Positions 1 to 12,920 of a stretch of DNA of 64,000 nucleotides are shown piece after piece. Made by a program: the position numbers and the translations under genes. Below the pieces are notes generated by a model. It ran no database searches. It saw only the letters and a list, made by a program, of their open reading frames with translations, and had not been told where the DNA came from. Position 1 is the first letter of the stretch; each line of letters begins with the position of its first letter. Origin of the DNA: Microbulbifer agarilyticus (GTDB lineage: Bacteria; Pseudomonadota; Gammaproteobacteria; Pseudomonadales; Cellvibrionaceae); contig NZ_JAIUZM010000003.1 in assembly GCF_020171345.1 (NCBI RefSeq), positions 62,001 to 126,000 of the forward strand, in the 5' to 3' direction.

Positions 1-1060
1 CGCCCGGGCCGTAGACACTTTCACAGCCCAGCAGGCCCTTGACTGGGGTGGCAGAGATATTGCCGTCGGCATCCACGTAGTTGCCGTCCCAGTCCTTCTT
101 GATCCGCTTATCTGCCATGTCACAGTTCATGGTGTCGGTGCCGCCGGCGCTGTCATCCTGGAATTGCTCGTAGGTGAGCATCCATGACAGCGACTCAGAG
201 GGCTCCCACAGCGCGCTCACGCGGAAAGCATACTGGTCGGAGTTGTTGTAGAAATCGGCCGGGTCGGCCTTGACCAGCTCCTGCACCTCACCACTGCCCC
301 AGCGCTCACGCTGACGCAGGCTGCGGTCTTCGTCTGCACCCGTGTATACCGGGGCATTCTGGATTTCCTCGGGCAAATAACGCACGTCCCACTGGTTGGG
401 GTCGTAGTAGCCATTCAGGTAGGAATCGCGGGTTTCCTGCATAAAAGAGGCGCGCACGGCGAAGGTGTCGCTAACCGGCAGGTTGACCGTGCCGCGGGTC
501 TGCTGGTGATTCCAGCGGCCGGCCTCTACACCAACGGATGCATCAAACTCGTTGAAATCTGGGCGCTTGGAAATGATGTTCACATTGCCGACCGTGGAGT
601 TGCGGCCAAACAGCGTGCCCTGAGGGCCGCGCATGGCCTCAACGCGCTCGACGTCAAACATCAGTGCCATGGCTCCTTGTGGGCGCGGGGAGTAGATGCC
701 ATCGAGGTGGAGGCCCACGGATGGGTCGCCCAGTTCCGTGATATTGGTCGAGCGCACGCCACGCATGGCGACCACGGGAGCTGTCTGGGACGAATCCATG
801 GAGATTTCCATGTTCGGTACCATTTGCGCCATATCTTTAATGTTGGTGAGACCCTCGCGGTCGAGCTTTTCCTGGCTGAACGCGGTAATGGAGATCGGGG
901 TCTCCATCAGGTTGGTTTCACGCTTGGTGGCGGTGACGGTCACTTCTTCCAGGGTATTTGCCGCCAGGGTCGTGTCGGTGTCTTGCTGCTCTTGGGCCAG
1001 TGCCAGGCCCGAGTGCACCAAGGCAATGGACAGCGCCAGAGGCTTGTGCAGTAGGTTCAT
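1..1060 (-). CDS. TonB-dependent outer-membrane receptor, N-terminal part (runs off the window)
   Basis: The reading frame starts at ATG 1058-1060 and stays open to the left edge, giving about 353 residues of a protein that should total 700-900. An AGAGGAA ribosome-binding site precedes the start. Residues 1-22 form a signal peptide ending in ALA. They are followed by the TonB-box-like LEEVTVTATKR and a plug domain with PISITAFSQEKL, VVAMRGVRS and the plug hallmark VERVEAMRGPQGTLFGRN. The first barrel strands follow (NIISKRPDF, FAVRASFMQE). The family sits in the outer membrane and imports bulky ligands using TonB energy; the ligand cannot be read from the sequence. The VTATKRE and GTLFGRNS style is typical of the many receptors of marine gammaproteobacteria. 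It is divergent from an AraC-type regulator, its likely controller. Confidence 0.93.
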   Translation of the reverse strand, partial: MNLLHKPLALSIALVHSGLALAQEQQDTDTTLAANTLEEVTVTATKRETNLMETPISITAFSQEKLDREGLTNIKDMAQMVPNMEISMDSSQTAPVVAMRGVRSTNITELGDPSVGLHLDGIYSPRPQGAMALMFDVERVEAMRGPQGTLFGRNSTVGNVNIISKRPDFNEFDASVGVEAGRWNHQQTRGTVNLPVSDTFAVRASFMQETRDSYLNGYYDPNQWDVRYLPEEIQNAPVYTGADEDRSLRQRERWGSGEVQELVKADPADFYNNSDQYAFRVSALWEPSESLSWMLTYEQFQDDSAGGTDTMNCDMADKRIKKDWDGNYVDADGNISATPVKGLLGCESVYGPG

Positions 1061-1564
1061 TAGTATTCCTCTCAGTATGTTTATTGTTTTATTGCCGTGT
1101 TCTACGCGACGGAGTAACTGTGCCAAATGCTCATGAGCGCGGCGTCCGGGTGGGGGTATTCGAACCCCGAATCCAGCGATTTCTTGCGTTCGACTGGTTC
1201 GGGGGTATTCGAACCTCAATAAATTTCATTTAAATCAGTGGCTTATACGGATCTGTGTTTGTCGGCTCGGTGCTATAAAGTGGTTTGCACGAGCGATTTT
1301 GGTAAGGCAGAACGGGTGCTCGCGCTTCGTTGATTGAGTGTTTTCTAGGCGGTTTGGGTGCAGGAGGAGCCATTTCGCTGAGAAAGAAATGCGGTTGCTT
1401 GTGCCTGGCGGAGCATAATTTGGGCGGGTAACACCGTGTCGCTACGGAGTGTTATCTCTCACGATCCTTATCCGTTATTATTCCTGAGATTCTGTACGAG
1501 CAAGGCGCTGCTCTCTGGATGCATCTGTGAATTGGCTGTTGGATAACCAAGAAAAAGTATAAAA
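1061..1564. other. Divergent intergenic region between TonB receptor and AraC-type regulator
   Basis: About 500 bases without a convincing gene. It must hold the promoters of both flanking divergent genes. The only clear structure is a 15-base direct repeat (1152-1166 and 1201-1215), listed separately. I see no strong consensus promoter and no RNA gene. Confidence 0.6.
1152..1215. promoter_or_regulatory. Pair of 15-bp direct repeats, possible operator
   Basis: GGGGGTATTCGAACC occurs exactly at 1152-1166 and again at 1201-1215, 49 bases start to start. Each copy is centred on the palindrome TTCGAA. AraC-type activators commonly bind repeated sites upstream of the gene they control, and these lie about 90-155 bases upstream of the TonB receptor start. 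Assignment to the neighbouring regulator is inference. Confidence 0.4.
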
Positions 1565-2737
1565 GTGAATCAGGTCCTGTTTAATTTCCACGACGTGATA
1601 CTGCTGATGACGGCAATGCAGTGCCTGTTTTTTGCGGTTCTCCTGTTGGCTACCAATGTGAGTAGACAGGCTAGCACGTACTTTCTTGGGGCCTTCCTAT
1701 TCGCCCATGCTTTCATCCCGCTCCATGAATTGGTCCTGTGGGGGGCTGAATTCAAGTTCACTGTGCGCGAGCTGTTGCCGCAGATCTATTTCCTGGGTGG
1801 TTTCGCCTACTATTTGGATGGCATGTTGCTGTTCTTCTGCGTGAAATCCCTGATCTTCCGCGACTTTTCACTGCGGCCGCGCGATGCGGTACACCTGCTG
1901 CCATTTGTTTTTGCACTTCTTTATATGAGTGCGGTTTTCTTCCGCTTGCCGCTGGAGCAGCGCCTGGGTCTCATCAATAGCGAAGATCTGGTGTATGGCT
2001 GGCACTATGTGCTGGTGGAGTTCCTGTGCAAGAGTTTGCGGGTAGCCTATTGCGTGTGGTCGCTACTGTTGCTCGTGCAATACACGCAGCGGCTGAAGTC
2101 GACCCATTCCAATGTGGAAAAGGTGGATGTCACCTGGATCCGAACTCTGGTGTTTGGTTTTCTGGTGGTGATGGTGATGGAGGCGGCGTTGGGCATTGCC
2201 AAGATGTTCAGCCTGTATCAGCCATACGATTTGATTGTGTTCGAGAAAATCGGTCTCACTGGGTATTACACCCTGTTCGTGCTGGTGAACCTGCTCGTAT
2301 TCACCGGTGTACGTTATTTCGCCAACTTTGAATCGGTGCGCGAGCCTGAGAAGCCGCGCAAGCCGGTTGTGGAGCAGGTCTGCAACCCGGCGCTTGCCGA
2401 AGAAATCGACAAGAAGATGCACGCGGAAAAGCTCTATCTGCAACCGGATGTCACCATCGATCTTCTCGCGGAAGCCCTGGAGATCCCGACGCGCGACTTG
2501 TCGATGATCATCAACCGGCATTTTGAGGTGAATTTCTACGAGTTCATCAACCGCTACCGTATTGAAGAGGCGATGCGACTCCTGCGCAGTGCCGACGGGC
2601 AGGGGAAGACCATCACCGATATCTATCTGGGGGTGGGTTTCAATAGTAAATCGGTGTTCAATACCTTCTTTAAAAAAGCAGCCGGTATGACGCCCTCCCA
2701 GTATCGCAGCGCGGAGACGCTTCCCCAGCCGGCCTGA
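1565..2737 (+). CDS. AraC-family transcriptional regulator with membrane-embedded N-terminal domain
   Basis: 390 residues, GTG start. Residues 1-260 are strongly hydrophobic and contain about six or seven predicted membrane spans (for example DVILLMTAMQCLFFAVLLLA near the start and TLFVLVNLLVFTGVRYF near 250). The C-terminal 110 residues are an AraC-type double helix-turn-helix: LAEALEIPTRDLSMIINRHF, then FYEFINRYRIEEAMRLL, ITDIYLGVGFNSKSVFNTFF and the closing GMTPSQYR. The family links a membrane sensor directly to DNA binding. It is divergent from a TonB receptor, so it probably senses the imported substrate or its product and controls the receptor. The domain plan matches the regulator at 62046-63401. 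The DNA-binding class is certain; ligand and targets are unknown. Confidence 0.9.
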   Translation: MNQVLFNFHDVILLMTAMQCLFFAVLLLATNVSRQASTYFLGAFLFAHAFIPLHELVLWGAEFKFTVRELLPQIYFLGGFAYYLDGMLLFFCVKSLIFRDFSLRPRDAVHLLPFVFALLYMSAVFFRLPLEQRLGLINSEDLVYGWHYVLVEFLCKSLRVAYCVWSLLLLVQYTQRLKSTHSNVEKVDVTWIRTLVFGFLVVMVMEAALGIAKMFSLYQPYDLIVFEKIGLTGYYTLFVLVNLLVFTGVRYFANFESVREPEKPRKPVVEQVCNPALAEEIDKKMHAEKLYLQPDVTIDLLAEALEIPTRDLSMIINRHFEVNFYEFINRYRIEEAMRLLRSADGQGKTITDIYLGVGFNSKSVFNTFFKKAAGMTPSQYRSAETLPQPA

Positions 2738-2745
2738 TTCGGACT

Positions 2746-2786
2746 GCCAGCGGTTCTTGCGCCCCGCCGCTGGCGGATATACTTTT
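2746..2786 (+). terminator. Weak candidate terminator after the AraC-type gene
   Basis: GCCAGCGG (2746-2753) pairs with CCGCTGGC (2767-2774) across a 13-base loop, but only four T residues follow at 2783-2786. It lies between the regulator and tilS and could separate the two transcripts. Confidence 0.35.
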
Positions 2787-2820
2787 GCTTCCTGTTTGCG
2801 CGTGATCACCCAGTTTCCTC

Positions 2821-4125
2821 ATGTCCGATATTGCATCCAATCTGACCGAAGTACTGCAAACCGCACTGCGTCGTTACCCGGCCACCGGAGCGCTGTGGCT
2901 GGGGTATTCCGGCGGTCTGGATTCTTCGGTGCTATTGCATCTCCTGGCGACGGCGCAGATTCCGTTTACGGCACTGCATATACATCACGGACTCAGCGTA
3001 CAGGCCGATGCCTGGTTGGCGTATTGTGAAACCGAAGCCGCACAGCTCGGTGTGCCCTTTGTGGCGATGAAAGTGGAGGTGGATGGCAAACGCGGTGGCG
3101 TCGAGCAGGGGGCCCGGGATGCGCGTTACGCGGCTTTTACTCACAAGATGGGCGCCGGTGATCAGGTTTTGCTGGCGCAGCACGGTGATGACCAGGCGGA
3201 AACCTTTTTGTTGCGCCTGTTGCGCGGCGCCGGCGTATTGGGGCTTGGCGGCATGGCGCAGCAGCGCGGGATTGGTGCCGTGGGTGAAGGGCGGTCGCTC
3301 TTGCGTCCTTTATTGGGGGTGAGTCGCGCGGAGTTGGAGCAGTATGCGATAGCCAATCAGTTGCGCTGGATTGAAGACGACAGCAACGCCGATGTTGCTT
3401 ATGACCGAAACTACCTTAGGAGTCAGGTTGCTCCTTCCTTGAAGGCGCGTTGGCCGCTCAACGCACGGGTGGCCCAGGCTTGCGAGAATTTGCGCGAGGC
3501 GGCGGGCTTGCTCGAGGAGCTCGCCGGAGGGGATTTGAGTCGGTGCGGCGTCCGACAGGAGAGCTTTGGTAGTAGTGTTGGCCTTGTGGCATTTCGCGAC
3601 CTATCGGTTCCCCGTCAAAAAAACCTGTTGCGCGGATGGTTGGCCCGTTTGGGCGCCCAGATGCCAGAGGCTGTCCATCTTGAGCAGGCGTTTTCTCAAC
3701 TTGAAGCCCGGGAAGACGCAGTGATCGAGGTCTCCCTGGGTGAGCGGGTTCTGCGCCGCTATCGTGATCGCCTGTATCTCACACCACAATTGCCTCGTCT
3801 GAAATTAGCGGCGGGAGAGGGTGAATGGTCGTGGGATGGTGTGGTCGCGCTGGCGTTACCCGGTGGCTGGACGCTCAGTCCCAGTCCCGACTGGGCCCCG
3901 GGCCAATATTCCGTGCGCTTCCGCCGCCATGGCGAGCGGGCCCAGCCGCGAGAGCGCCGTCACTCCCAGACCCTGAAAAAGCTGCTTCAGGAGTACGGTC
4001 TTCCTCCCTGGCTGCGCGATCAGGTACCGTTGGTGTCCCGCGAGGGCACCTTGCTGGCGGTGGGCGACCTTTTCGTTACCGAAGAAGGTCCTCCGAAACC
4101 GCCATTCTGGACGTTTTTGGATTGA
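2821..4125 (+). CDS. tilS: tRNA(Ile)-lysidine synthase
   Basis: 434 residues. The N-type ATP pyrophosphatase P-loop SGGLDSS is at residues 30-36, followed by HIHHGLS, HGDDQAETFLLRLLRGAG and the DxxN(x)D-type motif in WIEDDSNADVAYDRNYLR, all typical of TilS. The C-terminal substrate-binding domain (about 280-434) ends in LKKLLQEYGLPPWLRDQVPL and VGDLFV. The enzyme attaches lysine to C34 of the CAU anticodon of a minor isoleucine tRNA, so that it reads AUA; it is essential and cytosolic. The length is normal for gammaproteobacteria. It lies upstream of pyrG in the same direction with a 124-base gap, an order common in this class. Confidence 0.97.
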   Translation: MSDIASNLTEVLQTALRRYPATGALWLGYSGGLDSSVLLHLLATAQIPFTALHIHHGLSVQADAWLAYCETEAAQLGVPFVAMKVEVDGKRGGVEQGARDARYAAFTHKMGAGDQVLLAQHGDDQAETFLLRLLRGAGVLGLGGMAQQRGIGAVGEGRSLLRPLLGVSRAELEQYAIANQLRWIEDDSNADVAYDRNYLRSQVAPSLKARWPLNARVAQACENLREAAGLLEELAGGDLSRCGVRQESFGSSVGLVAFRDLSVPRQKNLLRGWLARLGAQMPEAVHLEQAFSQLEAREDAVIEVSLGERVLRRYRDRLYLTPQLPRLKLAAGEGEWSWDGVVALALPGGWTLSPSPDWAPGQYSVRFRRHGERAQPRERRHSQTLKKLLQEYGLPPWLRDQVPLVSREGTLLAVGDLFVTEEGPPKPPFWTFLD

Positions 4126-4237
4126 GCAGAAATCCGCTTTCTGGTAGTCTGGCGTCCCATCTCAAAGGCACCGAGTTGCGCGAGTCTGCGCGCTTGAGCC
4201 AGTCCCGCACGCCCGAACTCGTCGGGCATTCAACTGA

Positions 4238-6750
<2,513 letters not shown>

Positions 6751-6820
6751 CCCGCTACCAGATAGTAGACAAACGAATAACTAAAATGAGCGGCCCAGAG
6801 CAGGCGGCCGCCGCACTTAA

Positions 6821-8170
<1,350 letters not shown>

Positions 8171-8229
8171 TTCGGTAAGCCCGGTAAACTGGTAATTCGA
8201 AGCTTCAATTGTTGGAGCTAAGGCGCTGA

Positions 8230-8326
8230 TGTCGGCGGTCCTTCCCGGGACCGTCTGCGGCCAGGACGGCCGCAGCCGAGCCCCCATGGATGGGTTCACG
8301 GCGTGTCCCGGGAAGGACCGTCGGCA
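8230..8326. repeat. REP-like intergenic palindromic element
   Basis: A 14-base perfect inverted repeat (GGTCCTTCCCGGGA 8237-8250 against 8306-8319) extends with wobble pairs to 8230 and 8326. It encloses a second perfect hairpin (CTGCGGCC 8255-8262 with GGCCGCAG 8268-8275) and a small CCCATGGATGGG hairpin, so the whole folds as a multi-branched cruciform. It lies between eno and ftsB. There is no U-tract. The structure and position fit a dispersed REP/BIME-type element; no second copy was noticed in this window. Confidence 0.6.
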
Positions 8327-8388
8327 GCAGTGACGCCACGAAACCCAACTCGTGCGAGCCCCGAAACGCCAGATAGAGAAGAAGACAA

Positions 8389-8703
8389 ATGAAATGGCTG
8401 CTGGCAATCCTCACAGTAATGCTGCTGGTCTCCCAATACCGATTGTGGGTGGGCGAGGGCAGTTTTGCGGATGTGACCAGACTGGAACGGCAGCTTGAAG
8501 AGCAGCAGCGAAAAAATGCTGCACTTGAGCGGGAAAACCGCCACCTCCTAAGGGAAGTCCGTAGCCTTAAAGAAGGCACCGACGGCGTCGAAGCCAAAGC
8601 CCGTTATGACCTCGGCCTTATCAAAGAAGGCGAAACCCTGTTTATTTTTCTCGATCAGGATGAGCACAAAAATCCTGCGCAGTCACAGCGAGAAAAACAA
8701 TGA
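8389..8703 (+). CDS. ftsB: Cell division protein FtsB
   Basis: 104 residues. A single membrane span at residues 3-16 (LLAILTVMLLVSQY) is followed by RLWVGEGSFADV and a coiled coil at about 28-65 (LERQLEEQQRKNAALEREN), then the conserved VEAKARYDLGLIKEGETLF. FtsB joins FtsL and FtsQ in the divisome, with its coiled coil in the periplasm. The eno-ftsB-ispD order is the classical one. The end overlaps the ispD start in an ATGA arrangement, implying translational coupling. The tail after residue 85 is poorly conserved and Gln/Lys rich. Confidence 0.95.
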   Translation: MKWLLAILTVMLLVSQYRLWVGEGSFADVTRLERQLEEQQRKNAALERENRHLLREVRSLKEGTDGVEAKARYDLGLIKEGETLFIFLDQDEHKNPAQSQREKQ

Positions 8704-9434
8704 TCCCCTCAGATAGCCACGCGACCACCGATTACTGGGTCGTAGTGCCTGCCGCTGGCGCCGGCAAACGCATGGGCGCAAAGACACCCAAGCAGTACCT
8801 GCCCATTGATGGCAAGCCACTCATCGCCCATACCCTCGAAAACATATTGTCCTGGCCCGGACTGAAAGGCGTTGTTGTTGCGCTTTCCGCAGACGACGCT
8901 GTATTCGCAACACTGGATTGTGCGCAGGACGACAAAGTCCAAACCGTTATTGGCGGTGCCGAGCGCGCCGACTCTGTTCTTGCCGCCCTCGAGTACCTCA
9001 GTCAGCACCAATCACCGGCCACCTTAGTGTTGGTCCATGATGCCGCACGACCGCTGGTCAGTACTGAAGACATCGACAAACTTCTCGCCGCCGCCCCCAT
9101 GGCACTGCTTGCCCAGCCCGCCAGCGATACCGTTAAGCTCGCCGGTGAAGCGAATTCTGTAAGGCAAACTCTGCCCAGAGAACAAATCTGGCTGGCGCAG
9201 ACACCACAGAAAGCACCGCTCGGCACCTTGCTGCAAGCACTGCAACGTGGCCTTGATGAGAACCCAAAGGCAATCACTGACGAAGCCAGCGCACTCGAAT
9301 TAGCGGGCCATGCCCCCGAGCTGGTAGCGGCCTGCTGTAGCAACTTCAAAATTACCCATCCGTCAGATCTGGTGCTCGCAGAAGCCCTGCTTCGCCACCG
9401 GTCCGACGGCGCCTCATCAGGAAACAAACTATGA
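8700..9434 (+). CDS. ispD: 2-C-methyl-D-erythritol 4-phosphate cytidylyltransferase
   Basis: 244 residues. The nucleotidyltransferase signature [17 protein letters not shown] is near residue 18, followed by [10 protein letters not shown] and QTPQKAPLG, with [11 protein letters not shown] in the C-terminal half. It uses CTP to activate methylerythritol phosphate in the non-mevalonate isoprenoid pathway. The start overlaps the ftsB stop and the end overlaps the ispF start (ATGA in both cases), so ftsB-ispD-ispF-truD read as one coupled operon. Confidence 0.97.
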   Translation: MIPSDSHATTDYWVVVPAAGAGKRMGAKTPKQYLPIDGKPLIAHTLENILSWPGLKGVVVALSADDAVFATLDCAQDDKVQTVIGGAERADSVLAALEYLSQHQSPATLVLVHDAARPLVSTEDIDKLLAAAPMALLAQPASDTVKLAGEANSVRQTLPREQIWLAQTPQKAPLGTLLQALQRGLDENPKAITDEASALELAGHAPELVAACCSNFKITHPSDLVLAEALLRHRSDGASSGNKL

Positions 9435-9910
9435 GCCTCAGAATTGGCCAGGGCATTGATGTACATGCCTTCGGTCCCGGAGATCACGTCGTCCTGGGGG
9501 GCGTTCGTATTCCACACGATCAGGGGTTGGTCGCACACTCTGATGGAGATGTGCTGCTGCATGCCCTTGCCGACGCGTTACTGGGCGCACTGGCCCTCGG
9601 CGATATCGGCAAGCATTTTCCGGATACGGATGCCGCTTATTCCGGTGCAGACAGCCGCGTGTTACTGCGCCATGTAGTGGGTCTGATTCATCAGCAGGGC
9701 TACCGCCTGGTTAATGCCGACGCCACACTGGTTGCCCAGGCTCCCAAAATGGCACCACACATCGATGCCATGCGCGTAAATATCGCTGCAGACTGCGCCG
9801 TGGATACCGGTGCAATCAGTGTTAAAGCGACCACCAGCGAAAAGCTCGGCTTTACCGGTCGTAAAGAAGGTATCGCCGCCCAAGCGGTGGTGTTGCTGGA
9901 GAAGCTGTGA
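9431..9910 (+). CDS. ispF: 2-C-methyl-D-erythritol 2,4-cyclodiphosphate synthase
   Basis: 159 residues, the normal family length. Metal ligands Asp10 and His12 lie in GIDVHAF, with the third in [19 protein letters not shown], followed by [11 protein letters not shown] and the C-terminal [21 protein letters not shown]. The homotrimeric cytosolic enzyme makes the cyclic diphosphate of methylerythritol. The stop overlaps the GTG start of truD by GTGA. Confidence 0.97.
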   Translation: MSLRIGQGIDVHAFGPGDHVVLGGVRIPHDQGLVAHSDGDVLLHALADALLGALALGDIGKHFPDTDAAYSGADSRVLLRHVVGLIHQQGYRLVNADATLVAQAPKMAPHIDAMRVNIAADCAVDTGAISVKATTSEKLGFTGRKEGIAAQAVVLLEKL

Positions 9911-10932
9911 ACGAGTCCGTAAATCATTCTGAAAAAGAAGGTGAGCAAGCCTGGGATCTGAATTGGCCCCGTGCGCTCGGCGGAGCCGCAGTGCAGGCGG
10001 ACTTTCGCAGTGAGCCGGAAGACTTTGTGGTGGATGAACTGGCGTCCCCTCAGGAGGAGGCTGGTGAGCACGTCTATTTACATATTCGCAAGCGTGGCGC
10101 CAATACGGGTTTCGTTGCTCAGCAACTGGCTCAACTCGCCGGCGTGCAAAGTAATGATGTGGGCTACTTTGGCCTGAAAGATCGTCATGCGGTGACTACC
10201 CAATGGTTCAGTGTCTGGCTGGCACAGAAGCCAGAGCCCGATTGGATACAACTGAACAATGAGGAAGTTCAGGTGCTGCGGCACTTTCGCGGTGCGCGCA
10301 AGCTGCGCCGCGGTGAGCATTTGGCGAACCGTTTCCAGATTCGGCTGCGCAACGTAACCGGTAATTATTCAGCTGCAGAAACCGTACTCTCGCAGATACA
10401 CCGAGGGGTACCCAATTATTTTGGTGAGCAGCGTTTCGGCCACAACGGCGGTAACCTGAGCCTGGTAGATCGTATCGTGGCGGAGCCGATCGCCGGCAAG
10501 CGCAAACGCCTGCCGCGCAACCAGAAAGCGTTTGCCTTGTCCGCAGCGCGCAGTTGGCTTTTTAACCAGGTACTGGCTGCACGGGTAGAACAAGGCACGT
10601 GGATGGAAGCCCTGGCAGGGGAGCCGGAAGCGACAGGCAGTGGCCCACTATGGGGGCGCGGAAGGAATACGGCCTCTGGCGAGCAGCTCTCGCTGGAGCA
10701 AAACGCGATGGCGCCTTGGCAAACCTGGCAGGACTGGTTGGAGCATGGTGGTTTGAGCCAAGAGCGCAGACCATTAATGTTGATACCCCAAGGGTTTGAG
10801 TACCGGTGGGAGGAGCAGGAAACGGGCAGAGATTTAGTCCTTAACTTCGCTTTGCCACCGGGCACATTTGCCACTGCGCTGCTGCGGGAAGTGGCCGAAC
10901 TGGCCAATCAATCTTCTGTGGCCCTAAAATAA
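9907..10932 (+). CDS. truD: tRNA pseudouridine(13) synthase
   Basis: 341 residues from a GTG start overlapping the ispF stop. TruD hallmarks are [21 protein letters not shown]'s region near residue 40, [10 protein letters not shown], the catalytic Asp in [34 protein letters not shown] and [18 protein letters not shown]. The protein converts U13 of certain tRNAs to pseudouridine. In related genomes surE overlaps the 3' end of truD; here truD is followed by 132 bases and then pcm. Confidence 0.97.
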   Translation: MNESVNHSEKEGEQAWDLNWPRALGGAAVQADFRSEPEDFVVDELASPQEEAGEHVYLHIRKRGANTGFVAQQLAQLAGVQSNDVGYFGLKDRHAVTTQWFSVWLAQKPEPDWIQLNNEEVQVLRHFRGARKLRRGEHLANRFQIRLRNVTGNYSAAETVLSQIHRGVPNYFGEQRFGHNGGNLSLVDRIVAEPIAGKRKRLPRNQKAFALSAARSWLFNQVLAARVEQGTWMEALAGEPEATGSGPLWGRGRNTASGEQLSLEQNAMAPWQTWQDWLEHGGLSQERRPLMLIPQGFEYRWEEQETGRDLVLNFALPPGTFATALLREVAELANQSSVALK

Positions 10933-11064
10933 GTAAAAACTAACGACAACAAACTGTGACCGTGGGAGCGAGTGTCTTCCCGGTCAATCGCCGGAAAGCG
11001 TGGTTCTTTTTGGGAGGACTGCTCGGGGGCCGGTGATTTGCTTGTAGGGAGACTATCAATCCTT

Positions 11065-11736
11065 ATGGATCGATTTAGACATGAAGGCCTGGGTATGACG
11101 TCCCAGCGCACCCGCAACCGTTTGATTCAACGCTTGCGTGACGAGGGGATCAGTAACGAAGAAGTGCTGGATGTTATGGCATCCACGCCCCGTCACCTGT
11201 TTTTGGATGAAGCCCTGGCGATTCGCGCCTACGAAGACACTGCATTGCCCATTGGCTATGGGCAGACAATTTCCCAACCCTACATTGTTGCTCGAATGAC
11301 CGAGCTACTGCTGAGCAGAGCCTCATCGCGGGCACGCGTATTAGAGGTTGGCGCCGGCTCAGGCTACCAAACCGCCATTCTCGCCCGCTTGGTTGAGAAA
11401 CTGTATTCCGTGGAACGGGTTGAACCCCTGTTGGTCAAAGCTCGTCAGCGGATGCGTGAATTGGGGATATTTAATGTGGAAATGCGCCTGAGCGGTGGCG
11501 GTTTCGGTTGGCCGGAACAGGAAACCTTTGATGCCATTCTTTGCGCGGCAGCGCCCGCGACGGTTCCCGACGAATTGCGTGAGCAGCTGGCACCGGGCGG
11601 GGTGATGGTCATTCCTGTGGGGAGTGAGCGCCAGTACCTGACGATTGTCACTCGCAGCGAAGACGGAGAGCGCTTTGATGTGGAAAAAGCCGAGCCGGTT
11701 CGGTTTGTACCCCTGCTAAGTGGCGTGGTGCGTTAA
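11065..11736 (+). CDS. pcm: Protein-L-isoaspartate O-methyltransferase
   Basis: 223 residues from ATG 11065; a start at 11095 (MTSQRTRNRLIQRL, the usual family N-terminus) is also possible, and an in-frame GTG lies at 10972. The family core is clear: ISNEEVLDVMASTPRHLFLDE, YEDTALPIGYGQTISQPYIV, the SAM motif I VLEVGAGSGYQTAIL and LAPGGVMVIPVGS. The enzyme methylates isoaspartyl residues so that they can be repaired. One oddity is that the post-motif segment, normally GDG followed by GW, reads SGGGFGWPEQ here, so the conserved Asp is missing. This may alter SAM binding or activity. The stop overlaps the next start (TAATG). Confidence 0.92.
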   Translation: MDRFRHEGLGMTSQRTRNRLIQRLRDEGISNEEVLDVMASTPRHLFLDEALAIRAYEDTALPIGYGQTISQPYIVARMTELLLSRASSRARVLEVGAGSGYQTAILARLVEKLYSVERVEPLLVKARQRMRELGIFNVEMRLSGGGFGWPEQETFDAILCAAAPATVPDELREQLAPGGVMVIPVGSERQYLTIVTRSEDGERFDVEKAEPVRFVPLLSGVVR

Positions 11737-12722
11737 TGGCCACAGGGAACAAGGCGTCGACAAATACCATTTTGCGAAGTCGTTACTGGGGCGTTGGCTT
11801 GCGTGGCCTTGCCATGGGTGCCGCGGATGTTGTTCCGGGTGTTTCTGGAGGCACAATTGCCTTTATTACCGGCATTTATCAGGAGCTGCTCGATTCTCTG
11901 AGTAAAATTGGTCCGCATACCGTAGTGTCTGTATTCCGGAATGGTATTGCCGCCACCTGGCGAGAAATCAACGGAAGCTTCTTGTTGGCACTCTTCAGCG
12001 GCGTTCTTATTAGTATTTTCAGCTTGGCCAAGCTGATCAGTTTTCTGCTCGAAAATTACCCAATTCTCGTTTGGTCGTTCTTCTTTGGTTTGATTCTCGC
12101 CTCCGTGGTACCGATCGCCCGCCGGGTAATGCATTGGCAGTGGTCCAGCTGGTTGGCTCTTGTATCTGGGGTTGTCCTGGCCATTTTAGTTAGTGAAATG
12201 CGACCGACAGAGATAGTCGCAACGCCGTATACCTTGTTCTTTTCAGGTGCTTTGGCGATCTGTGCGATGATCTTGCCCGGAATCTCCGGTTCTTTCATTC
12301 TGCTAATGATCGGTATTTACCCACAGGTGATCAGTGCGGTCCACGAACTGGAGATCGGCGCACTGGTTTGGTTTGCAGCTGGAGCAGGCTGTGGATTGTT
12401 ATTGTTCAGCCGGGTACTTTCCTGGCTAATGCACCGTTTTCCTTCTGTAACGCTTTCATTTCTTGTCGGTGTGCTGTTGGGGAGCCTGAAAATCGTGTGG
12501 CCCTGGAAGCTCGCCAACGGCGCTGTGGGAGAACTGAGAAGTGCCAAGCTGGCGCCAATGTTGTCTAACGTGTGGCCAATGGAGTTTACCGTCGTCACCG
12601 GACAGCCTTCTTATTTTGTAGGGGCGGCGGCTGCTGCTCTGGGAGCTGTGATTCTGGTGCTTGCGCTCGAATGGATCCATGGCCGGCATGTAGGAAAAGT
12701 TGCACAGGAAAATGGAGAATAA
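11736..12722 (+). CDS. DUF368 family integral membrane protein
   Basis: 328 residues, about nine hydrophobic spans. The family signature MGAADVVPGVSGGTIAFITG is at residues 26-45, and a second, mirrored motif MILPGISGSFILLMIG lies near residue 180, indicating an internal inverted duplication as in transporters. Members are proposed polyprenyl-phosphate flippases or related lipid carriers, but the function of this one cannot be read here. Its start overlaps the pcm stop. Its position between pcm and nlpD is not part of the classical surE-pcm-nlpD-rpoS order. Confidence 0.9.
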   Translation: MATGNKASTNTILRSRYWGVGLRGLAMGAADVVPGVSGGTIAFITGIYQELLDSLSKIGPHTVVSVFRNGIAATWREINGSFLLALFSGVLISIFSLAKLISFLLENYPILVWSFFFGLILASVVPIARRVMHWQWSSWLALVSGVVLAILVSEMRPTEIVATPYTLFFSGALAICAMILPGISGSFILLMIGIYPQVISAVHELEIGALVWFAAGAGCGLLLFSRVLSWLMHRFPSVTLSFLVGVLLGSLKIVWPWKLANGAVGELRSAKLAPMLSNVWPMEFTVVTGQPSYFVGAAAAALGAVILVLALEWIHGRHVGKVAQENGE

Positions 12723-12920
12723 CCTACGGTGAAACGGGTCATCCTAGACCCGGTTCAGGTTCGCAGCATACACGGTAGGATGTATCAGCTGTGCGCGACC
12801 AGATGATGTCTACGTAAATTAGTTGTAAACAGATTTATTGGCTGTCAAAGGCCACTGATTCAGCGATTTTCTTTAGACGCTTTTTCCATAAATGGACCCC
12901 TTTGATGTAAAAAGAGAATA

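Noticed and set aside
506-1136. Plus-strand frames over the TonB receptor
   Set aside because: They are shadows; the minus-strand frame reads as a receptor plug with a signal peptide.
1152-1215. TTCGAA-containing repeats resembling a tRNA T-loop
   Set aside because: No acceptor stem, anticodon arm or CCA end around either copy.
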